Below are positions 1 through 8,447 of a DNA stretch of 20,761 bases, piece by piece. Each line of letters opens with the position of its first letter. Position 1 is the stretch's first letter. A program made the position numbers and the translations under genes. The DNA comes from an uncultured Eubacteriales bacterium (lineage in GTDB: Bacteria > Bacillota > Clostridia > Oscillospirales > Acutalibacteraceae), in contig UQEY01000035.1 of the NCBI GenBank assembly GCA_900540235.1, forward strand, positions 1 to 20,761, read 5' to 3'. The notes under the pieces were generated by a model that saw nothing but the letters and a program-made list of their open reading frames with translations, ran no database searches and was not told where the DNA came from.

Positions 1-100
1 GGCTCCATCTGATGAGGGAGCTGTCAACTTTGTTGACTGAGGGAGAGAAAAACTACAATGTGGCTGAAAGCCGTCAACCGATTATAAACTATAATTTATA
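1..100. repeat. Hairpin-rich intergenic repeat, left copy
   Basis: This non-coding segment is built from short inverted repeats: GCTCC (2-6) with GGAGC (17-21), GTCAAC-TTT-GTTGAC (23-37), GGCT-gaa-AGCC (62-72) and ATTATA-aac-TATAAT (81-95). The motif GTCAAC occurs again at 73-78 and could pair alternatively with GTTGAC at 32-37. Bases 44-83 recur in inverted orientation at 20722-20761 with a single mismatch (39/40), so this is a dispersed repeat and not a unique leader. From memory, unverified, similar GGCTCC...GAGGGAGCTGTC elements are common in gut Clostridia genomes. It holds no open reading frame and could be a MITE or REP-like element. The left edge is cut by the window start. Confidence 0.75.
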
Positions 101-103
101 CGC

Positions 104-130
104 AAAAACGCACCTCAAAAGAGATGCGTT
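104..130 (-). terminator. Intrinsic terminator of the adhesin/LRR operon
   Basis: Read on the minus strand, AACGCATCTC (130-121), loop TTTT and GAGGTGCGTT (116-107) form a 10-base stem with one mismatch (wobble-type), running into five T residues (108-104). It lies 16 bases beyond the stop of the leucine-rich-repeat gene, as expected for a Rho-independent terminator of that operon. Confidence 0.85.
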
Positions 131-145
131 TTCATGATTTAATGG

Positions 146-1459
146 TTATTTCATTTTGTTAAGCTTTGAAAAGTCTTTTGCGTTGATTACGCCGTCACCG
201 GTTACATCAAGGAACTTGTTGTACTTTTCATCACCGGTCTTTGAGTTGACTGCGTCAATAAAGCTTAGCGTGAAGCTGTCGCCGCAAGCGGAGCATTTAA
301 CAGTTGCGGTATCGCCGGCAAAGGAAGTAAGCGCATAATTGTGATTGTCTTTCCAATTAGCGTAAATATTCTTATCTTCCGTCACATTGCTAAGCGAATC
401 GCTCCAAGTATCAAGAACCTTGCACTGCGGTGGGTTAGTTATTTCAGGAGCCTTAACCGTACCGCCGTCCTTTGCAAACGCTTTGCCGATAAGGTCTTTA
501 CAGTCAGAGTTTGAGTAGAAATTAACCTGGCGGAAATCTCTTGAAACAGTGACATCAACTTTCATATTTTCGCTTCCCTCAAGTTTGGTACTGCAATAAT
601 ATGTGATGCCGTTATCAATTTCGCTAACATCGTATGCAACAAACCTGTCATAAGTGAAGCCTGCACCGTCGCCGTAATCTTCAAGCGAACTTGAAACATA
701 ATTTGAAGAATCAAGGTTATGCTCTGTAAACGGAACAACAATCATAGGACCGTCAAAAGTTGCCTTTAACTCAATGGTTTGCTCACCAATCATAGCGTTT
801 GTTACATCGGTAAGTTCGGTATTTTTGCTGAGATTAAGGTCGGTTAAGTGGTTATATGTACAGTTAAGGTCAACAAGCTGCGGATTGCTCGTCAAGTCAA
901 GAGAGGTAAGCTCGTTTTGGTCACATCTGAGTTTTTGAAGCGATGAAACTAAGCTTAAATCAAGAGTTTTAAGATTGTTTGCATAGCAGTCAAGCTGAGT
1001 AAGTGACGACGATAAAAGCCTGAGAGATGTCAAAGAATTATCGGAGCAGTTAACCCTCTGAAGCTTGCCGTTATTGAAAAGGTCAAGAGCAGTAAGCTGA
1101 TTGCCCATACAGGTAAGCGCCGTAAGTTCGGTCAACGCCGAAACATCAAGCTGTTCAAGACCGATATTACTGCAACGAAGAATTTTAAGGTTTGTAAAAT
1201 TTTCAATACCTTTGAGCGTTTTAATCTCGTTATCTTCGGTAACGCTCATCATAGTAATATTTCTTTCGCTTGCGCTGAGGTAACGGTTGCCGTCCAAATC
1301 TTTTGTGTCCAAAATGTATTGCCTGAAATTAGCGTCAGGGAAATTCACCTCATCAATAGCTACCGAATCACTGCCGTAGGCAACGGCTGCCGAAAGACAG
1401 CCGATTGCCAATACAGTCGCAAGAAGCACCGATAAGCCCTTTTTAATTTTCTTATTCAT
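146..1459 (-). CDS. Secreted leucine-rich-repeat protein with InlB-type repeat and dockerin-like C-terminus
   Basis: A 437-residue exported protein, probably cell-surface or extracellular, with a likely role in protein or glycan binding. Residues 1-29 form a signal peptide (basic NKKIKKG, hydrophobic core, small residues before the mature part). An EF-hand-like loop (DLDGNRYLSASE) follows in the N-terminal cap. Seven leucine-rich repeats of about 21 residues (roughly 78-219) have the form LTSLDLxxNxxLxxLxC. Residues about 309-369 resemble the InlB B-repeat (V-F...G-T-V-P...W...NIYANW). The C-terminus has one CxxC (KCSACG) and a single dockerin-type calcium loop DVTGDGVINAKD (418-429), where full dockerins have two. 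The start is fixed by AGGAGG at 1465-1470, five bases upstream. It lies 12 bases after the giant Big_2/FIVAR gene and is surely cotranscribed. The ligand is unknown. Confidence 0.9.
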   Translation of the reverse strand: MNKKIKKGLSVLLATVLAIGCLSAAVAYGSDSVAIDEVNFPDANFRQYILDTKDLDGNRYLSASERNITMMSVTEDNEIKTLKGIENFTNLKILRCSNIGLEQLDVSALTELTALTCMGNQLTALDLFNNGKLQRVNCSDNSLTSLRLLSSSLTQLDCYANNLKTLDLSLVSSLQKLRCDQNELTSLDLTSNPQLVDLNCTYNHLTDLNLSKNTELTDVTNAMIGEQTIELKATFDGPMIVVPFTEHNLDSSNYVSSSLEDYGDGAGFTYDRFVAYDVSEIDNGITYYCSTKLEGSENMKVDVTVSRDFRQVNFYSNSDCKDLIGKAFAKDGGTVKAPEITNPPQCKVLDTWSDSLSNVTEDKNIYANWKDNHNYALTSFAGDTATVKCSACGDSFTLSFIDAVNSKTGDEKYNKFLDVTGDGVINAKDFSKLNKMK

Positions 1460-1471
1460 TTGTGCCTCCTA

Positions 1472-4400
1472 TTATGCTCTGGTTACTAATAAATCAAAAT
1501 GCGCTTCGGCAGTTGAGCCGTCTGCGTTTGTAACAGTTACCGTAACTGTTGTTGAAAGTTGAGAAACTGATGAAATCTTTCCAAGGCTGGTAAGTGTAAC
1601 CTTGCCGTTGCCGTCGATTGCAAACATAGTTGTGTTTGAAAGTTTGTAGCTAACGGAAGTGATTGCGTTGGCATCGGCAGGAGTTGGGATATAGCCGATT
1701 TGAACACCGTTAAACTTCGTGTATCTGCCGCCTGCGCTTACCGTCATATTGCTGCCGGTTACTGCAGTACCGTCAACTGTAAGAACAAGTGAAGTTACAG
1801 GGATAACAACATTAATTACATTTAATGTGTAAGTCTTTGTAATCTCTCTGTCCCAATCGTCAACAACTGTAACCGTAAGTTTTAAGCTGCCGGTTTCACC
1901 GGTTTTGATGATTGTAACATTGTTGCCGTTTACAGAAGCGGTAGCATTGTTTTCCTCGCTTGAAGCAATGTTTACAGACTTAACCATAGCGCCGTCGTTA
2001 AGCGCAAGGCTGAGTGTTGCTGACTGTGTATCCTCAGGAACCTGAACAAGTGCCGTTTCTTCAAGAACGGTATCACCGTTTTTAATATTGATAACAGGAG
2101 TGATAAACTCGTGACCCTCAAGGTTGTTTGCAGCCTCTGTAAGAGCCATACAAGCAGCATCAATCTCTGCCTGAGAAGCAGTCATATTTGCATAAACTTC
2201 GTTTGCTTTTTCAAGAGCAGCCGAGAATGTATTTGCATATGACACAGCATAATCTGTAACTGTAATCTTATTTGCTTCGTCAATAGCGGCTTTGAGCGCT
2301 GTTGTGTCCCAAGTGGTGTACGCTGTAATTGTTGCAGTGTAGCCACCGTCTTTAGCAGTAGCAGTGATGGTTGTGCTGCCCTGAGTGATAAATGTTACAA
2401 CACCGTTTTCGTCAACTTTTGCAATGTTTTCATCGTCAGACTTATATGTGCAGTCTTTAATTACAGAAACATTGCCGCCGAGTTCAAACTTAGGTGAAAG
2501 AGTAGCTGTTTGAGCAGGAGCGCCGAATACTTTTTCATCTGCAAAACTCAAACCTGTTACACCGTATCTTACAAATGTAACCGTTACTGTTGATGAGCAG
2601 GTACCGCCCTTTTCATTAGTAAGTGTGCAAGTGATTTCTGCCGACTGAGCCGTGCCGGTATTGTTTGTAACAACACCGCTTTCACTTACTGTTACATTTT
2701 CATTTGATGAAGTCCATTCAGCCTTTGAATATACTGAATTTTCAGGTAACTCGTTAGCTTTAAGGCTGATTGTTTTTCCGTTTAAAAACGAACCTGTGAA
2801 ACGGTAGTATCCCGGGTTAGGGTTTGTTACGCCGTCTTCTTCATAATAACCGATTTCAACACCGGTTGTCGGAACATAAAGAATGAGTGCGTCGTAAGCG
2901 TCATTAAGTTTTTGAAGCATTGCATCAGCTTCAGCCTGAGTAGCTTTGCCGTCATCAATCATAGTCTTAGCTTCCGCAACAGCGGTGCTGAGAGCTGTAA
3001 GACTGTCCTTTGTGTAAGTGTATGAATCTTTAACACTTTCAATAAGTTCGTTATACTTATTTTGCTTTGCGGCAAGAGCACTGAAGTCGGTAAGAACGGT
3101 AATCTTAACTTTGTCGGTAAAGCCACCGTCAAATGTTTTTGCGGTGATTGTTGCTTCACCCTTTTCAACAAATGTAAGCTTACCTTCGCTTGAAACTTTA
3201 ACCACATTTTCGTTACTTGAAGTCCAAGTAATCTTGTTAAATTCAGGTGAGCCTGAAAGTGTGTATTCAATTTGTGTTTCAGGGTCGTTTACATAATATG
3301 TAAGCGCTGATTCTTTAATGTCAAAACCGGTTGCGATCTTGTCACTGAGTGTAACATTAATCGTCTTTTCAAATACTCTGTCGTATTCGTCGGTGTATGA
3401 AACCTTAACCTGTGCCCAACCGCCGCTGTTTCTGCTCTTTGGCTGAACGGTGATTGTTTGGTCGCTTATTGAAGTGTTAACTCCATTTGAATCAACAACG
3501 CTCAAAACAGAAGTTTTATACATAGCACCGAGCGGCAAAGCGCTTGCTGTAAGCTCTATCTTATTATAATCATTATAGTTTGAATAATCGCTGTTTGAAA
3601 GGTTAACGGAAACTGAATTGTCGCTTACAGTGCCGCTTTCCTTTTCACCGTAGCTGCCTACAAGCGGTTTAGCATAAGTCTTGTAAGCAATGCTTGCATC
3701 TGTTACATGAATATAAGGATGCTCTGCCATTTGGGTATAAGCATTAACAAGAGTTTCTGCAATTTCGTCAATCTTTGCCTGAGTAAGAGTGTCATCTGTA
3801 AGAGCATTTACCGCATCTTCATAAGCCGCCTTAAATGTTTGACCGTAATCGTATGCATAGTCTTTATAGTCAACATCCTTATAATCTTCAACTGCTTTTT
3901 TAAGAGCGGTACGGTCACCGTCTGATGAAACATGGCATTCACCGAAAATACCGCCGTCATATGATACGCAACGAACTGTTGTTGCGCCGGCTGAAACGAA
4001 TGTTACAAGACCGTTTTCATCAACTGTTGCGATATTTTCATCGTCTGATTCCCAGTAAACATCTTTAATGCTTGCCGAACCGATATGAGTAAGCGATGTA
4101 CCCTCAGGTTTAATAGTTTTTGAAAGCTGCGCAGTTGTTCCGATAGCGCCCGATACGCTTGTTGGGCTGACTTCAACCGCAGTTACAGGGTTGAATGCAT
4201 ATGATACCCAAACAGTATCCTGATACTTATTGCCGAAGTGGTCCTCAACCGTACAGGTAATTAAGCCGTAACAAGATTCATTCTTTGTAGGAGTACACTT
4301 ACCGTCCTCGCTTACGCTGATAAGTTCATTTGATGATTGCCAAGTAACCGACTTGTAAGAACCGTTGTTAGGATAAAGCCTTACATTAAGGTCAAGTACT

Positions 4401-7400
4401 GCATTTTTATAACTTACGCCCTCTTTAAGAAGACTGAGGTCATACTGATAGAACTCCTTAGTAGGTTCACCGTCAAGATAAAGTTCTATTTTTTGGATAT
4501 AGTTGTATTTTTGAAGTCCGTTAAATGCATCCTGAAGTTCTGCTACCATTGCGTCAACCTTAGCCTGGGAGCTGTTGTTTGCATCAATCATAGCCTGAGC
4601 CTTTTGCATAGCGGCAGTGAATGTTTCCCAGCTTTCAGGGAAGTAGTTTACTTCGTTAAGCTGTTGGTCGTTATATGATTTAACGAGATTTTCAAGAGCG
4701 GTGTAGTTAGTTACAACATTAACATTGCATTTTGCTTCATAAGCACCGTCATAAGTTTGGCAAGTGATTACGCATTCGCCGCCCTCTTTAAATGTAACAA
4801 CACCGTTTTGGTCAACTGTTGCAATGTTTTCATCGCTTGAATACCAATAAACATCGGTACAGCTTGCACCGATACCTACTGTACCCTTAGGAGTAACTGT
4901 TGCTTTAAGAGTTTGAGTTTCGCCAATCTTGCCGCCTTCGATTGCGTCTGTATCAAGTGAAACACCTGTTGCAGGAATATTTGCAAAAGTGATGAATGCA
5001 TTTGCACTCATTTTAGTGCCCATATAGTCTGTAACTGTACAAGTAATAATTGACGAGCAAGCTTTATTTGATTTAGGGCGACAAATACCGTTTTTGTCAA
5101 CTGTAATATCAGGATTTGACGAAGTCCAATTAATGCTGTTATACATAGCATTCGCAGGCGTGAGCTTCATATCAAAATCATATTTGTAACTTGTATAAGG
5201 TTTTGCCGTTGAAACATTAACCGTTACATGATTTGTTTCAAGCAAAGTTGACCTCGTGCCAAGAATATCAACGCCTAAAATACCGACAAAGCCGCCGATT
5301 TTGTAGAAAGAATAAAGAAGTTCCTGAGCGTAAGTGTCACAAGTGTCCTGACTTGCCATAGGCGAATCGTAAAGAACATAGTACGCAAGGTCAAGCTTAC
5401 CGGAATACTGATTATATAACTTTCTGTTTTCTTTAGTACGCCTTACAACTGTTTGGTCGCAAAGAGAAACAATATTTGCAAGGTATTCCTTGTCAGGATA
5501 AACAGTAACTTCAACACTGTCAACAATACCGCCGTCGGCAGATACGCAGTAAAGCGTAGCTGTACCTACATCAACACCGGTGATTGTTGCGTCACGGTTA
5601 TCATTATTTTTAGGAGAAACAGTAAATACATTTTCATCACTTGAATACCAATTACATTTGTAGCAAGCTGAATATGTACCGTCAGCACCGCTGAATTTTA
5701 ATGTATGAGTTGCGTCTGCTGTTTTGCCTTTTGTAACTTCAATAGCTTCTTGGTCAATAACATTTGATGACGCATTATTTTTAGCAACCGTTACGGTTAT
5801 TTCGTTAGACTTAATTTTTCCGTCTGCCGAAACCGCATAAACATTAAATGTGTCCGCATTTTCGTGAGCGGCATTTTGAGTGATTTTAGCAGTATGAGTT
5901 TCATTTGAAAGTGCAGTTGAATAATAACTGTTATCAACTACCCAAGTAAGGGTTTTGTTTGAAGCATTTTCAGGCTCAACCGTTGCCGAAAGCTGAGCAC
6001 CTAAACCTGCATACTGAGTGCCGGCATTAACAGATACATATGTATAGTCTGTTCCTGCAACATTAACATCTGTGCTCTTGTTAATCTTGCTTGCAATACC
6101 GAGTGCACTGTCAACGGAAATTTTGATATTTTCAACCGGAATACCGTTTGACATATCATAAGTAGCTATATAAGAAGAAATTTCATAAAAATTACCGTTT
6201 GAAAGGTAGTAACCCGTTTGAGCCTTAACAACTACGGTTGAGTTACCGCCTGAAAGCAGCGAATAATGACCTTTGCTGTCAATTTGACCCAAACCGTCTG
6301 TTGCCGGAGTTTCGTCTGTTGCCCAAGAATAGGTCGTGTTGCCTTCTTCATCTTCACCCGTTACCATACCCCAAGTGATGTAAAGGTTGTCGCTTTGTGC
6401 AACACGCTTTGGATAAACAGTGTAGCTAAGGTCCGTTTCCTGCCCCATTTCGAGATAATTTTTACCGGTAATTTCAACATCGGACAAATATTTACCCGTT
6501 TTACCCGTAACCGTAAGTTCAACATCTTTCGATACCCCGTTAGCTGCAGAAGTTGCGGTAATTGTACATTTTTGAGTAGAAATATTACCAAGCGAACCGC
6601 CTGCATCTCTACCGGTTATTGTACCGGTCTTTGGGTCGACATATGCAACTTCAGGATTTGACGAAGTCCAAATAATATCCGAAGTGTCACCTGCGGTAGG
6701 CTTAATATTCGTTAAAGAAAGCTGAATTTGCGAACCTTCCTGAACTGTATTAGCGCCTTCAATATCAAAACTCTCAAGTGGCTGAGAATCAACAACTTCA
6801 AAAGTAATTGTATCGTTATATACAAACTGAAGAATAAGGTTACTGATAATCTTAATGGCAGTTGCGGTAAGCTGAACCGGGTCAGCGGTATCGCCCACAA
6901 TATCCTTAATTGCAAAGCACACATCAAGAATTGCCGCAAGAACTTCACGATTTATATCAATGCCGATATAATCAATAAGAATACCTGCAATCTTGTCGGT
7001 ATCAAGAGTACCGTTAACTTCGTAAAACTTATTAACAAGACCTAAAATACCGTTGATAACATCGTCCGAATCGGGTGATACCATAATTGTAACGGTACCT
7101 TTATTCTTAAATGTTACAAGACCGCTGTCGTTAACTGTTGCAACAACTTTACCCTGAGTAAAGATTGAAGAACTCTTAACAGAATATACCGTGCCGAAGT
7201 GAAGCCTTACCGGTGTTGTGATAGCAGAAAGCTGAACTGTTGAGCCGACTGCCACAGTGGTAGGTATTTGCGATTTATTAGTAATGTGCGTACCGTTCGG
7301 AAGGAAATTTGAATACCATTCGTCATTCTTAACAATATTGATACGAAGCGAATCATTGTCAAGTTCAGTGCCATTCTTGTCATAAAGCGCAACATGGATA

Positions 7401-8002
7401 ACAGAGTTAATATTGTTTAGATATTCACGAAGGGAATCAATAAGTTGGCCCTTATATGAATCTATCCAACCTGCAATAGGTGAATCTGAACCGAATGCGG
7501 CTTCAACAATATCAATGATTGCTTCGGTATCCATTGTGTCAACATCAACTTTATCGTTGAAAAGCGCCTTTTCAAGCACCGTTGCCATAATTTTACCAAC
7601 AAGCGGAATAGGCTTAACCTCGTTGTCTATCCATGCGTGAATAACCGCACCCTTTGACGAGTCGAAAGCCTTAACGGTACCGTTTTGGTCAACATCAACC
7701 AAAGTCGGCATATCGCTGTACCATTTGATATAGCCGTTGTCCGGCATATTGGTGTCTATGAGCTTATATGTAAGGTTGAGCTTTTCACCCTCCTTCATAG
7801 TTTGAACATAGACCTGCTTTTCTTCTGCCGTTTCGTCAACATATGACGGAACCATTGTGTCGGTGTCTTTATAGAACAACTCAATGTCCCAATAACCTTC
7901 AACACCGTCACCGGCAAAAGCGCTTACCGCCGGCATTATTCCCGTGACAGCCATTAAAACCGCAAGGAAAATACTCAGCATTTTTTTGCTCTTTCTTTTC
8001 AT
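1472..8002 (-). CDS. Giant secreted Big_2 / FIVAR repeat protein (putative surface adhesin)
   Basis: A 2176-residue exported protein with a signal peptide (residues about 1-30, ending SAFA-GDG). The rest is a chain of about 16 bacterial Ig-like (Big_2) domains with the hallmark W-SS-NE-ATV-NG-VTF. FIVAR helical modules begin near residues 1099, 1363, 1639 and 1899, and a more diverged one near 838. The spacing of about 261, 264, 276 and 260 residues shows a higher-order unit of two Big_2 domains plus one FIVAR, with a last pair lacking FIVAR. Two early Big_2 domains carry long helical insertions (about residues 135-200 and 313-400). No LPXTG, transmembrane, SLH, dockerin or choline-binding anchor is visible at the C-terminus, which ends in a Big_2 strand. 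AGGAGA at 8012-8017 sets the start. The likely role is adhesion or a surface stalk; the ligand is unknown. Confidence 0.9.
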   Translation of the reverse strand: MKRKSKKMLSIFLAVLMAVTGIMPAVSAFAGDGVEGYWDIELFYKDTDTMVPSYVDETAEEKQVYVQTMKEGEKLNLTYKLIDTNMPDNGYIKWYSDMPTLVDVDQNGTVKAFDSSKGAVIHAWIDNEVKPIPLVGKIMATVLEKALFNDKVDVDTMDTEAIIDIVEAAFGSDSPIAGWIDSYKGQLIDSLREYLNNINSVIHVALYDKNGTELDNDSLRINIVKNDEWYSNFLPNGTHITNKSQIPTTVAVGSTVQLSAITTPVRLHFGTVYSVKSSSIFTQGKVVATVNDSGLVTFKNKGTVTIMVSPDSDDVINGILGLVNKFYEVNGTLDTDKIAGILIDYIGIDINREVLAAILDVCFAIKDIVGDTADPVQLTATAIKIISNLILQFVYNDTITFEVVDSQPLESFDIEGANTVQEGSQIQLSLTNIKPTAGDTSDIIWTSSNPEVAYVDPKTGTITGRDAGGSLGNISTQKCTITATSAANGVSKDVELTVTGKTGKYLSDVEITGKNYLEMGQETDLSYTVYPKRVAQSDNLYITWGMVTGEDEEGNTTYSWATDETPATDGLGQIDSKGHYSLLSGGNSTVVVKAQTGYYLSNGNFYEISSYIATYDMSNGIPVENIKISVDSALGIASKINKSTDVNVAGTDYTYVSVNAGTQYAGLGAQLSATVEPENASNKTLTWVVDNSYYSTALSNETHTAKITQNAAHENADTFNVYAVSADGKIKSNEITVTVAKNNASSNVIDQEAIEVTKGKTADATHTLKFSGADGTYSACYKCNWYSSDENVFTVSPKNNDNRDATITGVDVGTATLYCVSADGGIVDSVEVTVYPDKEYLANIVSLCDQTVVRRTKENRKLYNQYSGKLDLAYYVLYDSPMASQDTCDTYAQELLYSFYKIGGFVGILGVDILGTRSTLLETNHVTVNVSTAKPYTSYKYDFDMKLTPANAMYNSINWTSSNPDITVDKNGICRPKSNKACSSIITCTVTDYMGTKMSANAFITFANIPATGVSLDTDAIEGGKIGETQTLKATVTPKGTVGIGASCTDVYWYSSDENIATVDQNGVVTFKEGGECVITCQTYDGAYEAKCNVNVVTNYTALENLVKSYNDQQLNEVNYFPESWETFTAAMQKAQAMIDANNSSQAKVDAMVAELQDAFNGLQKYNYIQKIELYLDGEPTKEFYQYDLSLLKEGVSYKNAVLDLNVRLYPNNGSYKSVTWQSSNELISVSEDGKCTPTKNESCYGLITCTVEDHFGNKYQDTVWVSYAFNPVTAVEVSPTSVSGAIGTTAQLSKTIKPEGTSLTHIGSASIKDVYWESDDENIATVDENGLVTFVSAGATTVRCVSYDGGIFGECHVSSDGDRTALKKAVEDYKDVDYKDYAYDYGQTFKAAYEDAVNALTDDTLTQAKIDEIAETLVNAYTQMAEHPYIHVTDASIAYKTYAKPLVGSYGEKESGTVSDNSVSVNLSNSDYSNYNDYNKIELTASALPLGAMYKTSVLSVVDSNGVNTSISDQTITVQPKSRNSGGWAQVKVSYTDEYDRVFEKTINVTLSDKIATGFDIKESALTYYVNDPETQIEYTLSGSPEFNKITWTSSNENVVKVSSEGKLTFVEKGEATITAKTFDGGFTDKVKITVLTDFSALAAKQNKYNELIESVKDSYTYTKDSLTALSTAVAEAKTMIDDGKATQAEADAMLQKLNDAYDALILYVPTTGVEIGYYEEDGVTNPNPGYYRFTGSFLNGKTISLKANELPENSVYSKAEWTSSNENVTVSESGVVTNNTGTAQSAEITCTLTNEKGGTCSSTVTVTFVRYGVTGLSFADEKVFGAPAQTATLSPKFELGGNVSVIKDCTYKSDDENIAKVDENGVVTFITQGSTTITATAKDGGYTATITAYTTWDTTALKAAIDEANKITVTDYAVSYANTFSAALEKANEVYANMTASQAEIDAACMALTEAANNLEGHEFITPVINIKNGDTVLEETALVQVPEDTQSATLSLALNDGAMVKSVNIASSEENNATASVNGNNVTIIKTGETGSLKLTVTVVDDWDREITKTYTLNVINVVIPVTSLVLTVDGTAVTGSNMTVSAGGRYTKFNGVQIGYIPTPADANAITSVSYKLSNTTMFAIDGNGKVTLTSLGKISSVSQLSTTVTVTVTNADGSTAEAHFDLLVTRA

Positions 8003-8082
8003 AGCATAAAATCTCCTTTGTTTTATTCGCCTTGAACCAACTTGGAAAACGGTATAATATTCCCAAATTATAATACATAATA

Positions 8083-8111
8083 ATTATAATATTTATTGCA
8101 TATTATTTCAA
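8083..8111 (-). promoter_or_regulatory. Sigma-A promoter of the adhesin/LRR operon
   Basis: On the minus strand there is a -35 TTGAAA (8111-8106), a 17-base spacer and a perfect -10 TATAAT (8088-8083). Transcription should begin near 8076, giving a leader of about 73 bases before the start codon at 8002. Other TATAAT-like strings occur nearby in this AT-rich stretch, but this is the only one with a good -35 at the right spacing. Confidence 0.7.
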
Positions 8112-8211
8112 TAAATATCCGCTTGTAATTATTCACAAAATTTTAACAATTTGTTTGGTTATAATCACCAACCTGTTCATTAATAAACAAAAAAGTGCAC
8201 TAAAGACTGTT

Positions 8212-8247
8212 TGAACAAAAAGAAAAAGCCGTCAAAAGACGACTTTT
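8212..8247 (-). terminator. Intrinsic terminator downstream of the PAS protein gene
   Basis: Read on the minus strand, AAAAGTCGTC (8247-8238), loop TTTT and GACGGCTTTT (8233-8224) form a continuous stem with one U-G wobble, followed by a T-rich run. On the plus strand the same position would be a C-A mismatch, so the hairpin suits minus-strand transcription. It lies about 200 bases past the stop of the PAS gene and before the adhesin promoter, so it separates the two units. Confidence 0.75.
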
Positions 8248-8255
8248 AGGGTTTG

Positions 8256-8330
8256 AATTATAGTTTATAATAGTGCTGATAAAACGAATGCCGTAAGACC
8301 TGTTCGGATGGAGCAAGCCCCATCCCTACG
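8256..8330. repeat. Mosaic of intergenic repeat fragments
   Basis: Bases 8256-8271 (AATTATAGTTTATAAT) are the exact reverse complement of 81-96, the right edge of the repeat at the window start. They form an inverted repeat ATTATA-gtt-TATAAT. Bases 8306-8325 form a second hairpin, GGATGG-agcaagcc-CCATCC, followed by CTACG. The hairpin resembles, from memory, a family of short repeats with G-rich and C-rich arms in Clostridia. No coding potential is seen. Confidence 0.55.
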
Positions 8331-8356
8331 AAAATCTGTATTTGGGGAAGAGGATA

Positions 8357-8393
8357 AAGGAATGAAGTGTTTATTCAAACACGGAATTTCCTT
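8357..8393. other. Two-tier stem-loop in intergenic DNA
   Basis: An outer stem AAGGAA/TTCCTT (8357-8362 with 8388-8393) encloses an internal loop and an inner stem GTGTTT/AAACAC (8367-8372 with 8377-8382) around loop ATTC. It lacks a T-run, so it is not a terminator. It lies between two repeat fragments and may be part of the same element. The function is unknown. Confidence 0.45.
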
Positions 8394-8400
8394 AGACGAT

Positions 8401-8427
8401 GTAGGGATCGGCGTCCCCGACGACCCG
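8401..8427. repeat. 27-base intergenic repeat, copy A
   Basis: A GC-rich stretch beginning GTAGGGATCGGCGTCC and ending GACGACCCG. It matches the reverse complement of 14970-14996 at 25 of 27 positions. It contains a self-complementary core (CGGCGTCC...CGACG). It starts 20 bases after the stop codon of the PAS gene, in transcription order. Its GC content is far above the surrounding intergenic DNA, as is typical of dispersed repeats in these genomes. Confidence 0.75.
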
Positions 8428-8447
8428 CTAAGATAAACGATAGTTTG

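Noticed and set aside
8003..8447. Small protein gene or regulatory RNA in the 445-base gap
   Set aside because: No open frame with a ribosome binding site is present. The structure seen is explained by one promoter, one terminator and repeat fragments; the stem-loop at 8357-8393 has no promoter of its own that I can see.
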